Below, in pieces: positions 8,320 through 16,575 of a stretch of 32,812 nt of DNA. The stretch comes from Desulfotomaculum sp. (GTDB lineage: Bacteria; Bacillota; Desulfotomaculia; Desulfotomaculales; Desulfallaceae), in assembly GCA_016841675.1 (NCBI GenBank), contig JAENYQ010000037.1:1-32812 (forward strand), given 5' to 3'. The translations under genes were made by a program, and so were the position numbers. Numbering within the stretch: the stretch's first letter is position 1; each line of letters opens with the position of its first letter. Below the pieces are notes generated by a model. It ran no database searches. It saw only the letters and a list, made by a program, of their open reading frames with translations, and was not told the DNA's origin.

Positions 8320-8997
8320 ATGGATATCAGTATTAACCTACTGCCCAAGGAAATTAACGCCCACCTGGTACAGAAAGGGAAACAGCGCTTGCAGTTGGCT
8401 GTGGGCGGTGTAATAGTGGTGGCCCTGGCCGGCGCTTACATCTTCCTGTCTTTTAACACCCTGCAGACCCAGGGCGAGGTTGCCCAAATGCAAAAGGAAC
8501 ACCTGGCCCTGGAAAACCAGGTTAAGGACTACGAGCCATACGTGAAGCTGCAAACCCGGGTAGCAAGTGCCGAAAAAGTAGTGCGCAGCGCAATGGGCAC
8601 GCCACCAGACTTGCAGCAGGTATTGGCCGGCATCGGTCTATACATCCCGCCGAATGTATGGCTGACCGACTTTTCCACCGCCCTGACCAAGGGTAGTAAA
8701 GCCGCTAGCGTGCCAACCGCGGCACAGGGTGACACGGAATCAGACGCCAAGCGGAAAAACGAACCCACCCCGCCCACCCCGGTGGGGGAAGTAGTGCTGC
8801 GGGGTTGGACATTCGACCACCTCTCAGTGGCCGGTTGGCTGGAAGAAATTCGTCAGGTGCCCGGGCTTACCGACATCCGTTGCCAGTATTCTACCGAAGA
8901 GGAACTGGAGGGGCAGGCGATGGTCAGGTTTGAAATCAAGGCTTCCATATTGCCCGGGGCAGATTACCAGCCGCCTAAAGGAAAGGCGGGTACATAA
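8320..8997 (+). CDS. pilN: Pilus assembly protein PilN
   Basis: The protein begins MDISINLLPKEIN, where the conserved INLLP motif is the PilM-binding peptide of PilN. One transmembrane helix (about 25-45: VGGVIVVALAGAYIFLSF) is followed by an exported coiled-coil and ferredoxin-like domain, with a charged proline-rich linker (about 128-150). The start is at ATG 8320 because GGATTGGAGG lies just upstream and INLLP should be N-terminal; the longer open frame from 8242 overlaps pilM. It forms an alignment complex with PilO. Confidence 0.92.
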   Translation: MDISINLLPKEINAHLVQKGKQRLQLAVGGVIVVALAGAYIFLSFNTLQTQGEVAQMQKEHLALENQVKDYEPYVKLQTRVASAEKVVRSAMGTPPDLQQVLAGIGLYIPPNVWLTDFSTALTKGSKAASVPTAAQGDTESDAKRKNEPTPPTPVGEVVLRGWTFDHLSVAGWLEEIRQVPGLTDIRCQYSTEEELEGQAMVRFEIKASILPGADYQPPKGKAGT

Positions 8998-8998
8998 C

Positions 8999-9535
8999 AT
9001 GGCCAAAAAGAAAAAAACCATTCCCAGCGGTCTTTTAATGGCCTTACTTTTAGCGGTCGCCGTTATCCTGGGGTCATTCCTGGTGTATGACCAGTTCAAT
9101 AAATTAAATGCGGTCAAAGATATTGCCGCTACTGAAAAAGTGGAAATGCAAAATGCCCGAGCCGAGCTCGAACGGTTAAAGGAACTACAGGAACCCCAAA
9201 TGCGAGAACAGTTAGCCCTACTGGAACGTCTGATGCCTGTTCAACCAGATGAAAACATCCTCATTGCAGACATTAACGCTGTATCCATGGACTCTGATAC
9301 ACACTTGATGCAAATACGTTTTGAACAGCGGGGGGCCAAGCAAAACTATACGGAAATGCCCTTTAAGATTGTTTTTGAAGGGCAGTACCACGGCCTGCTG
9401 GAACTACTGGGTAGCTTGCAAACCGGTGAACGCGCCGTGCGGATTAATGAAGTTAAGGTTGGCAAGGGCAAGGAAGAGCTGCCCCAAATAAAGGCGGAAA
9501 TTGCGGCCAGCGCATTCTTTACGGGACAGGAGTGA
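8999..9535 (+). CDS. pilO: Pilus assembly protein PilO
   Basis: This 178-residue protein has a short basic cytoplasmic tail (MAKKKKTIPS), one membrane helix (about 11-33), a coiled coil rich in Glu/Leu (about 40-75) and a C-terminal alpha/beta domain (MPFKIVFEGQYHGLLELLGS is typical of PilO). It pairs with PilN outside the membrane. The ATG is one base after the pilN stop, and AAAGGAAAGGCGGG supplies the ribosome site. Upstream in-frame Met codons lie inside pilN and are unlikely starts. Confidence 0.9.
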   Translation: MAKKKKTIPSGLLMALLLAVAVILGSFLVYDQFNKLNAVKDIAATEKVEMQNARAELERLKELQEPQMREQLALLERLMPVQPDENILIADINAVSMDSDTHLMQIRFEQRGAKQNYTEMPFKIVFEGQYHGLLELLGSLQTGERAVRINEVKVGKGKEELPQIKAEIAASAFFTGQE

Positions 9536-9542
9536 GATACCT

Positions 9543-10235
9543 ATGATCCATGGAGTTCGCCGCAGGCGGGCAGTTAGACGCCAGCAACGGCAGCGGGAAA
9601 CAATCATTAGGATATTGGCTATTGGTGTGTTCTGCGCTGTGCCTGTTTTAGCCGTAATAAACAGCAGTGGGGCTAATTTGCTGCAAGCGCCTCTGGCCGC
9701 CCTGGCCAGCACCCGGGCGGTCGGTGAAAGCACGGCTCAAAATGAGGCAGTGGACCAGGCGAGCGGCAGTATAGATATTGAAACACCTAAAAACAACCCC
9801 TTTAACCCTCTGTTGCAGTCTGTAGCGTCGGCTTTTGCCGGCGGCGGTTCAATGAACAGTGCCGCCCCATATGTTGGGACCGCAACTTCTGACAGGCTGG
9901 CAGGTAAACCGGAGCGAGATCCTTTTAAACCTTTGGTCGTGGCTTATGTACCTGTACCGGGCACGCCAAGTGGCGGGACAACAACGCCGATACCGGGTAA
10001 CAGTTATATATCGCCATCGCCACCTGTGCAGGGCGTTATGGAAGTGGTCACCACTTTTATTGCCAACAACCAGGCCCGGGCCTATTTTTATTACAATGGC
10101 AGTTTCTATGACGTTACCGCAGGGGACACAGTCAATGGTTACGTGGTTACCGACATTGACCATAAGAACGGTCAACTGACCATGGAAAAGGATGGCGAAA
10201 CATATATATTGGCGGCAGGGGGTTCAATTAAGTAA
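9543..10235 (+). CDS. PilP-like pilus assembly protein
   Basis: This 230-residue protein has a very basic start (VRRRRAVRRQQRQR), one membrane helix (about 22-40), a low-complexity exported linker and a small C-terminal domain. ERDPFKPL resembles the RDPF motif of PilP, and the final 70 residues (VQGVMEV, then NGYVVTDIDHKNG) match the PilP/GspC-HR pattern. It lacks the lipoprotein signal of Gram-negative PilP, as expected where there is no outer membrane or secretin. It starts 7 bases after pilO and ends the machine operon. The family assignment is by pattern and position. Confidence 0.65.
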   Translation: MIHGVRRRRAVRRQQRQRETIIRILAIGVFCAVPVLAVINSSGANLLQAPLAALASTRAVGESTAQNEAVDQASGSIDIETPKNNPFNPLLQSVASAFAGGGSMNSAAPYVGTATSDRLAGKPERDPFKPLVVAYVPVPGTPSGGTTTPIPGNSYISPSPPVQGVMEVVTTFIANNQARAYFYYNGSFYDVTAGDTVNGYVVTDIDHKNGQLTMEKDGETYILAAGGSIK

Positions 10236-10270
10236 TACGGTTAAAATTTAACAAAAAATAATAAAGAATG

Positions 10271-10299
10271 TGTCAAAATGCATAATTTGATGGTATAAT
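10271..10299 (+). promoter_or_regulatory. Promoter of the major pilin gene
   Basis: A perfect TATAAT (10294-10299) is preceded by an extended -10 TGG and a 17-bp spacer from TGTCAA (10271-10276). It gives the pilin its own strong promoter, separate from the assembly operon, with an untranslated leader of about 55 bases. Confidence 0.65.
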
Positions 10300-10361
10300 C
10301 ATCTTCAGGATGAAAATCTTACCGATTTTTATTATATTTTAAGGTAAAGGAGGTGAAAAAT

Positions 10362-10721
10362 ATGTTCTATAAAATTAGCCGGGCTTTGAAAAAGAATAAC
10401 AAAGGCTTCACACTGGTAGAATTGATGGTGGTTGTAGTTATTATTGGTGTTTTGGTGGCGATTGCAATTCCGATTTACAACAATGTTACAGACACCGCTA
10501 GAGACAAAGCTGACGAGGCTAATGTGAGAACTATTAAGGGTGCTGTACAAATGTACGCATCTACCCAGGGAGGCCAACTTCCCAGTGTTACTAATCAAGT
10601 AGTTAATGAATCTAGTATATTAAAAAATTATTTGGACTTACCTTTGTATTATCCAGGAACTACAAACTATTATAAATTTAGTGTGACTGATGGAGTAATT
10701 ACTGCGTCACAGAATAATTAA
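10362..10721 (+). CDS. pilA: Major type IV prepilin PilA
   Basis: This 119-residue class-III-signal protein has a basic leader (about 15 residues, ending NNKG), then the cleavage and polymerisation helix FTLVELMVVVVIIGVLVAIA with Glu at mature +5. The mature protein is about 105 residues and ends in a small beta-rich domain (YYPGTTNYYKFSVTDGVITA). ATG 10362 follows AAAGGAGGTG at a 6-base distance; the in-frame GTG at 10353 is part of that ribosome site. The combination of own promoter, strong ribosome site and short length suggests the main pilus subunit. No cysteines are seen in the globular part. Confidence 0.93.
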   Translation: MFYKISRALKKNNKGFTLVELMVVVVIIGVLVAIAIPIYNNVTDTARDKADEANVRTIKGAVQMYASTQGGQLPSVTNQVVNESSILKNYLDLPLYYPGTTNYYKFSVTDGVITASQNN

Positions 10722-11020
10722 AGGCACCTGCTCGTGCTCGAGGAAATTTCAAAAAGCTTAATCGGCTTTCCGAAATTTCCCAAAAGGGGCCAGTCCGAAA
10801 GCGCCGGGATAAACCGGCATAGAGTAGGGGATGAAAGAGCCCCACGTGAAAGGAATAGCTGCACCATCACGACCCCGAGTCATGCGCGGGTAGCCGCGAG
10901 GCCGCACGTGAAGCGTTCGACAGGGGAAAACGCATGCCCGGAGAATCTAGAAGACCTGACGGTCTTACAGATTCTCCTAGATGGGGCCAGTCCCTCGCTA
11001 AGATAATAGGTTAACGTGCT
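10722..11020 (+). ncRNA. HEARO / omega-RNA-like structured RNA, without iscB
   Basis: The region starts right after the pilA stop. It has a hairpin GGAAATTTC (10742-10750)/GAAATTTCC (10772-10780) with an inner AAAGC/GCTTT stem. The core then reads GGGGCCAGTCCGAAAGCGC, ACCGGCATAGAGTA, GATGAAAGAGCCCC, AAGGAATAGCTGCACCATCA, GCGCGGGTAGCCGCGAGGCC and GTGAAGCG, followed by a second long hairpin GGAGAATCT (10940-10948)/AGATTCTCC (10969-10977). The order and wording of these segments match the omega RNA of IscB (HEARO RNA) as I remember it. GGGGCCAGTCC occurs again near 10984. No IscB/IsrB reading frame is adjacent. Ends are approximate. Confidence 0.72.
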
Positions 11021-11108
11021 AAAGAGAAAAGAGAAGGTTTCAATCACCAAAATTTTTAACTGAATCTTAATCTATTAACCCATTTAATTGTCTTGTTATT
11101 AATTAATT

Positions 11109-11145
11109 CGCACCTCCTGCAGAAATTAGGGGGGTGCGTTTTTTA
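11109..11145 (+). terminator. Intrinsic terminator after the pilA / RNA unit
   Basis: CGCACC (11109-11114), extended by TCC, pairs with GG-GGTGCG (to 11138), followed by TTTTTT. It probably ends the pilA transcript including the structured RNA. Confidence 0.8.
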
Positions 11146-11191
11146 TTTTATAAAATATTTGTGCCATGTGCCACGGATGCTCACAATGTTT

Positions 11192-11220
11192 AGCCCTGGT
11201 CGCACTGACAGGGCTTTTTT
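11192..11220 (+). terminator. Second intrinsic terminator
   Basis: AGCCCTG (11192-11198) pairs with CAGGGCT (11209-11215), followed by TTTTTT. It lies about 70 bases after the first terminator, with no gene between them. Confidence 0.8.
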
Positions 11221-11356
11221 CATGTCCAGACATTGTATGACAAAAATAGTCATGTACAGCTCCACCGCCCAAGAACAAAAAATTAGTAGACGAAACGTTT
11301 CGGAAATGTATCCTGCTACGTATCACCTACAAAAATTTAAGAAAGGGGAATCGGCC

Positions 11357-11587
11357 ATGAAAATACTGGTCGTATCTAACCGCAAGGGCGGTGTGGGCAA
11401 GACAACCGCCTCAAACCTAGCCAACGAGCTAAGACTCTTACACGTAACCGTAATGGTGGACATGGACGACCAGCATGACCTACCCAAAATCTATTAGACA
11501 ATAGCCAATGGCCAATCCACAATTGTAGATGTCTTACAGAAAAAATGTACCGTAGATGCTGCTTGTGTGGAAGTAAGGCAGTGCTAA
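11357..11587 (+). pseudogene. ParA/MinD-type ATPase remnant
   Basis: The translation opens MKILVVSNRKGGVGKTTAS, a textbook deviant Walker A of ParA/Soj proteins, with AAGAAAGGGGA as ribosome site. It then reads VMVDMDDQHDLPKIY and hits TAG at 11495. The same frame continues with recognisable ParA-like sequence (TIANGQSTIVDVLQKK, VDAACVEVR) to a TAA at 11585-11587. Family members are about 250 residues, so this is both interrupted and 3'-truncated. A short 46-residue product could be made but would lack the rest of the fold. Confidence 0.8.
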
Positions 11588-11694
11588 GGATTACAAGTAA
11601 AAGAGGAAAAACTAAGCATTTGTCGTAATTGTATGTAATATGTTATTTGCAATATTAGTGTTGTTGAAAAAGATAATTACGTAGGAGGCGTTTA

Positions 11695-13587
11695 ATGCTT
11701 GAGCAATCCGACTCAAATAATAAAATTACCGTTGCAGCCTTTGGTTTATTAATCGCTTTGGTTACATTACCCATGATTGAAGGCGGTTTCGATCATAATG
11801 TAATTTATTGGGTACTGTTTTTCTTGTTAGGTATTACAGCCCTGTCGGTTGCCATGAGTAAAGAACCGTTGTATATAAACTTCAAACACCCACTTGCATG
11901 GTATGCCTTATTTGTCATTTGGGGTGGAATAAGCATTCTGTGGTCGTTAAATCCCCACCGCACCGTGGTTGAGTTTTTGCAGCTTGTCAGTTATGGTTTG
12001 GTTTTTTTTCTAGCTACTCAACTTAATAAAGATAATCGCTACCGGGTTGGCCGCATGGTTTTAATAACCGGTGTTGGTATATGTATCCTTGGTTTGAGTG
12101 TTTATCTTTTCGTTGGGCCGTCCAGAATCCAGGCTACATTTACCAATTCCAATCCCTTTGGCATCTACCTGGTTATGCTTTTCTGTTACGTCTGGGGGTA
12201 TTACCTGAGGCAACCCGGCAAATGGGCAGCGGGCGCGGCATTAATTTTGCTGGCTACCCTAGTCTTATCCGGTTCCCGGGGTTCGATGATTGCTCTTCTC
12301 ATTGCCCTGCCGCTAACGTTAATCAGTTTTCGCGGCCAGGCGTTATTACGTAATATCGGCAAAACAGTTTTATGTATATTCTTGGCACTATTAATATCCA
12401 AAGGGGTAATCATGACCGCCCCCTATACGCAAGGGAATGTAGCCGCAGAGCGGTTATTGACTCAGCTTGTAACTCGTGCCGACTCTTTCCCCAATTCGGT
12501 GGAAGGACGATGGGTTTTTTGGGAAGTCGGGGGAAGGCTGGTGCTTGCTGAGCCGGTTCATGGTTATGGACTTGGCACTCAGTATTTAGCCTATTACCTG
12601 GAGTACGGGGGGGACCGTTGGTACTCAAGGTTTACTCATAACCACTATATTCAAACTGCAGTAGAGCTTGGGTTAATTGGTTTGGGCCTGCTGGCCGGCT
12701 TTATTATTACGTGTGGTTTAGTAATCCGGCGACAATTTAAGCGTCAAAAGTATCCAAATTATCTACCAGGTGTATTGGCCGGAATGGTAGCATTCCTTTT
12801 ACATATTGGCATTGATTTTAGCTGGAACTTTCCCGGTACCGCCGTTATATTCTTTGCCCTGGCCGGTGTTGCTGTGGGAAATAAAACATCTACACATAAC
12901 AAAGAGTTTTTTAAACTGCATTATAAAATAGGCATTGGTGTTCTTGTCTTATTGTTCTTATTAACTTCCTGGCATTACACTGCGGGAGCTATGTATCGGC
13001 ATGGAGTTACTTTGGCTATGCAGGATGATATTCCAGGGTCAACCGCTTTTTATGACCGAGCCAACTCATTTTATCCCATTAATCCTATGGGCTTCTTATT
13101 TGCCAGTCAGAACTATTTATTGATGGCCCGGGAAAAAGAAGACGATAAGTTGTTGGAGCAGTCCCTGGCTTTAGCCAGGCGGGCGGTGGAATTAAGCCCT
13201 GTAGACGGTATATTACAGAATAGGCTGGGTCAGCTCTACTGGGAGATGGGTTCTACAGATGAAGCCGAACAACACCTAATTGGGGGCGTAAAATATGCAG
13301 CCTATCGCTTGGGCATGTTTTTGGATTTAGGCCGGTTTTACATGCATCAGCAAAGGTTGGAGGATGCGGAAAGCATTTTCATCCAGGGCCTGGAACTAAA
13401 AGATGCCGCCCTTGGAAGTGCCCTGGATAAGGAAATGGTTAAAGCTCAGTTGGTTGATTTACATCTTTTCCTGGCTAATATTTATCACAGCCAGGGAAAA
13501 AACGATTTGGTACAGTACCACTTTGTTGAAGCCAGAGAATTAAATAAGGATCACTCCGTTGTTAAGCAGTATTTTAAGGAAAACTGA
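11695..13587 (+). CDS. O-antigen ligase-like membrane protein with C-terminal TPRs
   Basis: This 630-residue protein has about 11-12 hydrophobic spans (roughly 10-425). It carries the Wzy_C/O-antigen ligase segment: a periplasmic-type loop with VEGRWVFWEVGGRL, the HGYGLGTQY motif and THNHYIQTAVELGLIG (His-rich loop before a helix). The last 200 residues are TPR-like helices (ALARRAVELSPVDG, RLGQLYWEMGSTDEAEQHL). Such proteins move lipid-linked glycans onto acceptors, including pilins (PglL/PilO/TfpO class). The site between pilA and minor prepilins suggests pilin glycosylation; this role is inference. TAGGAGG precedes the ATG. Confidence 0.78.
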   Translation: MLEQSDSNNKITVAAFGLLIALVTLPMIEGGFDHNVIYWVLFFLLGITALSVAMSKEPLYINFKHPLAWYALFVIWGGISILWSLNPHRTVVEFLQLVSYGLVFFLATQLNKDNRYRVGRMVLITGVGICILGLSVYLFVGPSRIQATFTNSNPFGIYLVMLFCYVWGYYLRQPGKWAAGAALILLATLVLSGSRGSMIALLIALPLTLISFRGQALLRNIGKTVLCIFLALLISKGVIMTAPYTQGNVAAERLLTQLVTRADSFPNSVEGRWVFWEVGGRLVLAEPVHGYGLGTQYLAYYLEYGGDRWYSRFTHNHYIQTAVELGLIGLGLLAGFIITCGLVIRRQFKRQKYPNYLPGVLAGMVAFLLHIGIDFSWNFPGTAVIFFALAGVAVGNKTSTHNKEFFKLHYKIGIGVLVLLFLLTSWHYTAGAMYRHGVTLAMQDDIPGSTAFYDRANSFYPINPMGFLFASQNYLLMAREKEDDKLLEQSLALARRAVELSPVDGILQNRLGQLYWEMGSTDEAEQHLIGGVKYAAYRLGMFLDLGRFYMHQQRLEDAESIFIQGLELKDAALGSALDKEMVKAQLVDLHLFLANIYHSQGKNDLVQYHFVEARELNKDHSVVKQYFKEN

Positions 13588-13687
13588 AGGCTGTCAGACA
13601 CCATACTTGTTAATTGTAATATAAAAAATATTTTCATATAATACCATTAATAGACAAGTTCGTTCGCTTATGTATTGGAGGTTTATT

Positions 13688-14770
13688 ATGGGAAATGTGA
13701 TAAAAGAGCAAAAAGGCATGGCCATACCTATGGTTTTAGTGTTTATGGCTGTTTTAATGATGTTGGGTACGGCATTAATGCAATTCAGTACTGCAGAAGC
13801 TATTCAAGTTGCCAGGGGAAAGGACAAAAAACAGGCCTATTACGTTGCCAGAACGGGGGCCGACGCTACTGCAGCGTGGATAATCGGTAATTATAATGAC
13901 GTAAGCGAATTAAATGCAGCCAGTTATTTACCATTTAACGGCACGGGATATTTGGATTATGGTAATTTCAAGGTCAATGTGGAAGAGCTTGATAACGGCA
14001 AGTTAAGAATCAACAGCCGGGGTTTTGCTGGAAATACAAGTGATATAGTAAACTTAACCGTGGTACCACAGGACCTGTTTGACAATGCCATGTTTGGCAC
14101 GGCTTTTATTAATTTAAAAGGCAGCGTGATAATAAACGGCAACCTGGAGTGCAACGGAACTATAACTTTCGACGGTACTGCCTATACGATGAGTGATGAG
14201 TATGAGTGTATTGAAAACTCGGAACGCATTTACCCGGAAGTAGACCCTTTTCCCGAAAATAATTCAACAGAAATAATTGACGTATCTAATGGTATTACAC
14301 ATCCTATTACATCAGAATCAAGTTATGACAAAATTAACGTAAAAAACGGCGGTACCCTGTCGTTTAATGTCTCCACGGACACTGTTGTTATTGTAAACGA
14401 CCTGGATGTTAAAGGAAGTCTTAAAGTGGAAGGTACAGGTACACTGTATTTATACGTAAGAAACTTTGTAGTTGGCGGCAACGGCAAGGTAGTTAATAAT
14501 GCCGACTCTACATCACTTATTGTATTATTACCGCCTAACGGGTTAATAAATTTTGGTGGGTCACCTGAATTTAGGGGAATCATATATGGCCCAAATGCAA
14601 CGGCAACCTTCAGTGGTGATACAGAATTCACCGGGTCATTAATTGCGGGGGAGGTTGTAAATAACGGTAATCCTACTGTTAACTACGATCCCGCTGTTGC
14701 CGATCTTTCTCCGGATGATATTCCGGTTGACAACCTTTTTACAGGTCTTGAGAGGGGAGTATGGTCTTAA
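13688..14770 (+). CDS. PilX-like minor prepilin with beta-helical exported domain
   Basis: This protein of 360 residues starts at ATG 13688, preceded by TTGGAGG; the upstream ATG at 13670 lies before that site. The leader ends EQKG, followed by MAIPMVLVFMAVLMMLGTAL, a prepilin-like helix without Glu at +5, as in PilX-N family proteins. The downstream KQAYYVARTGADATAAW matches the conserved A-x2-A-E/D-A-G region. The C-terminal 230 residues are Gly/Asn/Val-rich and repetitive (NGNLECNGTITF, VKGSLKVEGTGTLYLYV), suggesting a right-handed beta-helix as in bactofilin or DUF7305 proteins. It is likely exposed at the pilus tip or on the cell surface. Confidence 0.72.
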   Translation: MGNVIKEQKGMAIPMVLVFMAVLMMLGTALMQFSTAEAIQVARGKDKKQAYYVARTGADATAAWIIGNYNDVSELNAASYLPFNGTGYLDYGNFKVNVEELDNGKLRINSRGFAGNTSDIVNLTVVPQDLFDNAMFGTAFINLKGSVIINGNLECNGTITFDGTAYTMSDEYECIENSERIYPEVDPFPENNSTEIIDVSNGITHPITSESSYDKINVKNGGTLSFNVSTDTVVIVNDLDVKGSLKVEGTGTLYLYVRNFVVGGNGKVVNNADSTSLIVLLPPNGLINFGGSPEFRGIIYGPNATATFSGDTEFTGSLIAGEVVNNGNPTVNYDPAVADLSPDDIPVDNLFTGLERGVWS

Positions 14771-14794
14771 AACAATAAGTTGGAGGAAGAAAAC

Positions 14795-15172
14795 ATGATC
14801 ATTAATCAAATCAATAACTACTTTAAAAATAATGGTTTTTCCTTAATAGAAAATATGATTGCTATACTAATTATGCTCATAATTAGTATAGCTTATACAG
14901 CATTATTTACAAACGCATTTACAGGTGTCTATTCCGCCGGATACAAAAGTGAAGCCTTATTAACAGCTCAGGATGACCTGGAAAATGCAATTGCTGATTC
15001 TAATTTTATAGGAAATGACATAGGGAAAAAGTCTTTTACTGTCACAATTACCCGAGGTGATACCGGAATTAACGACCCAATTAATGTAACGGGTACAGAG
15101 ATTCAGGTTACCAAAAACTATGATGATGACAGTAAAAACGTTGTTTTAAAAACTTTTGTTCCGGATGAATAA
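14795..15172 (+). CDS. PilV-like minor prepilin
   Basis: This 125-residue protein begins at ATG 14795 with GGAGG 8 bases upstream. A 14-residue leader ends KNNG, then FSLIENMIAILIMLIISIAY with Glu at mature +5. The remaining 90 residues form a small beta-rich domain. Its stop overlaps the next gene. It forms a minor-pilin set with its two neighbours, probably a priming complex for pilus assembly. Confidence 0.82.
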   Translation: MIINQINNYFKNNGFSLIENMIAILIMLIISIAYTALFTNAFTGVYSAGYKSEALLTAQDDLENAIADSNFIGNDIGKKSFTVTITRGDTGINDPINVTGTEIQVTKNYDDDSKNVVLKTFVPDE

Positions 15173-16322
15173 AAATATGGTTAGTTTTAAAAAGGGGATT
15201 ATTAATATTTACATTTATAATAAGCACGGACTAACGATTGTTGAGCTGTTGGTAACCCTATTTCTCTTAATCCTTGTGCTTACCATGTCGTTATCTTTTT
15301 ACTTGTTTTCCACCAACTCATTTACCAAAGGTACAAGCCGGGCCGATGTTCAACAAAATGTTCGATTGGCATCAGAACTTATAACCAGAGAAATACGCTA
15401 CGCAAATAGTCTTGAAATAATTGACAATTCATCTTTTACACCCGATATTGGATATAATTATCTATATACGAACGATGGAAACTTAATACATATTAATGCT
15501 GAAGGAGTGGTAACTAAACTATTTGGCGAAATATCAAGCATGGTATATTTTACCTTAAAACTTGAACGTAGTACTAACGGCAATCATATATTAAACTTTA
15601 ATATTGAAGGAAAAGATAATGAAAATATATTTGATATAGGCTCCGAGGTTTTAATGTTAAATTTAAAGGAAATAGAGGACCATAGTACGGGTTACGGAAC
15701 TGCTATTAAATATAGTAAAATTGCGTCTGCAAAAATTATTGTACTTAACCCTGAATATCACGTTACCGGATCAGGACAAAGTATTGAAGTTATAGTAGAA
15801 ACAAGTAATATCCCTGACGGTGCTAGTGTTATCGCTGAATTCTGTGAAGTTGACAAAACTTCCTTTGGTCCGCAAATCCTTGATAATGATACAGTTATAA
15901 ATAATAGGGCTATTTTAGAACTAAATGTTGATAGTTTAAATAGTGAAGCTGGTTACTATAAAGTTAAAGTTACTGTTAGTGGAATTCCGGAACCGGTTTA
16001 TAAGTCCTATGTAATAGGGAAACCAATAATTGATTTAGTTAAAATTGAGCCATCATCTCATTTAGCCGGTAATGAGCAACAAATTACCGTAAATATTGTT
16101 ACCAGGTATGTCACAGAAGGTACTCCTTGTGAAGTTAGTTTCATTCAAATAGATGGTACTGGTGAGGATGATATTAGTAATAATGGTATCATCAATGATA
16201 ATTCGGCAGAGCTTTTTTTAAATATTAACGATAATAAACCAATTGGGAATTACGAAGTAAAAGTTACCGCTCAAAACATCGAACCATATATTATAAACTA
16301 CGAAATAAAAAATCCTTCTTGA
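15165..16322 (+). CDS. PilW-like minor prepilin with two Ig-like domains
   Basis: This 385-residue protein has a prepilin helix after KHG (LTIVELLVTLFLLILVLTMS, Glu +5). A PilW/PilJ-type domain follows (DVQQNVRLASELITREIRYA). From about residue 190 there are two tandem stretches of about 95 residues with the same opening, VLNPEYHVTGSGQSIEVIV and VKIEPSSHLAGNEQQITVNI, and the same ending, YYKVKVTV / NYEVKVTA, which look like Ig-like/bacterial beta-sandwich repeats. ATG 15165 overlaps the previous stop (ATGAATAA). It is markedly AT-rich compared with pilB-pilO. An adhesive tip role is inference. Confidence 0.75.
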   Translation: MNKNMVSFKKGIINIYIYNKHGLTIVELLVTLFLLILVLTMSLSFYLFSTNSFTKGTSRADVQQNVRLASELITREIRYANSLEIIDNSSFTPDIGYNYLYTNDGNLIHINAEGVVTKLFGEISSMVYFTLKLERSTNGNHILNFNIEGKDNENIFDIGSEVLMLNLKEIEDHSTGYGTAIKYSKIASAKIIVLNPEYHVTGSGQSIEVIVETSNIPDGASVIAEFCEVDKTSFGPQILDNDTVINNRAILELNVDSLNSEAGYYKVKVTVSGIPEPVYKSYVIGKPIIDLVKIEPSSHLAGNEQQITVNIVTRYVTEGTPCEVSFIQIDGTGEDDISNNGIINDNSAELFLNINDNKPIGNYEVKVTAQNIEPYIINYEIKNPS

Positions 16323-16431
16323 AGCGGGTAAACCTTTCTCACTCCAGCATACATTTTTATATTCTCCGGCAGAATAATGCTGGGCGAAATAGCTTAGGAA
16401 GTGCACGCCATTATGTTTTAATAACTATATA

Positions 16432-16460
16432 TATACAATTACTATGTTTTGTTATATAAT
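16432..16460 (+). promoter_or_regulatory. Promoter of the pseudo-PilT / SipW operon
   Basis: TATACA (16432-16437, 4 of 6) and a perfect TATAAT (16455-16460) are separated by 17 bp. The riboswitch begins about 20 bases after the -10. The rest of the 16323-16431 gap holds only a weak CCAGCAT/ATGCTGG hairpin (16344-16383) without a T-tract. Confidence 0.65.
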
Positions 16461-16479
16461 CATACATATTATATTAATA

Positions 16480-16566
16480 AAAGGCAAACTTTCCCGAAAG
16501 GGAGGGGCGCAAAGCTACGGGCCTTGGGCTACCCACGCGGTGGCTACGGCAGCCGGGTTGCCTTGG
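16480..16566 (+). promoter_or_regulatory. c-di-GMP-I (GEMM-I) riboswitch, second copy
   Basis: This is a near-ideal GEMM-I aptamer: AAAAGGCAAACT, hairpin TTCCCGAAAGGGA (GAAA tetraloop), GGGCGCAAAGCTACGGGCCT, a variable P3 stem, then GGCTACGGCAGCCGGGTTGCC. The AGGCAAAC segment puts a G at the Vc2 G20 position, favouring c-di-GMP. It sits in the 5' leader of the pseudo-PilT gene and is followed by a terminator. Confidence 0.93.
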
Positions 16567-16575
16567 GTTAACAGG

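Noticed and set aside
10734-11006. A 90-codon open frame after pilA
   Set aside because: It runs through the structured RNA, has no ribosome site, and its codons follow the RNA stems rather than protein-like sequence.
10722-11020. Group II intron or its remnant
   Set aside because: No GUGYG start, no domain V hairpin and no maturase; the segment order fits HEARO/omega RNA better.
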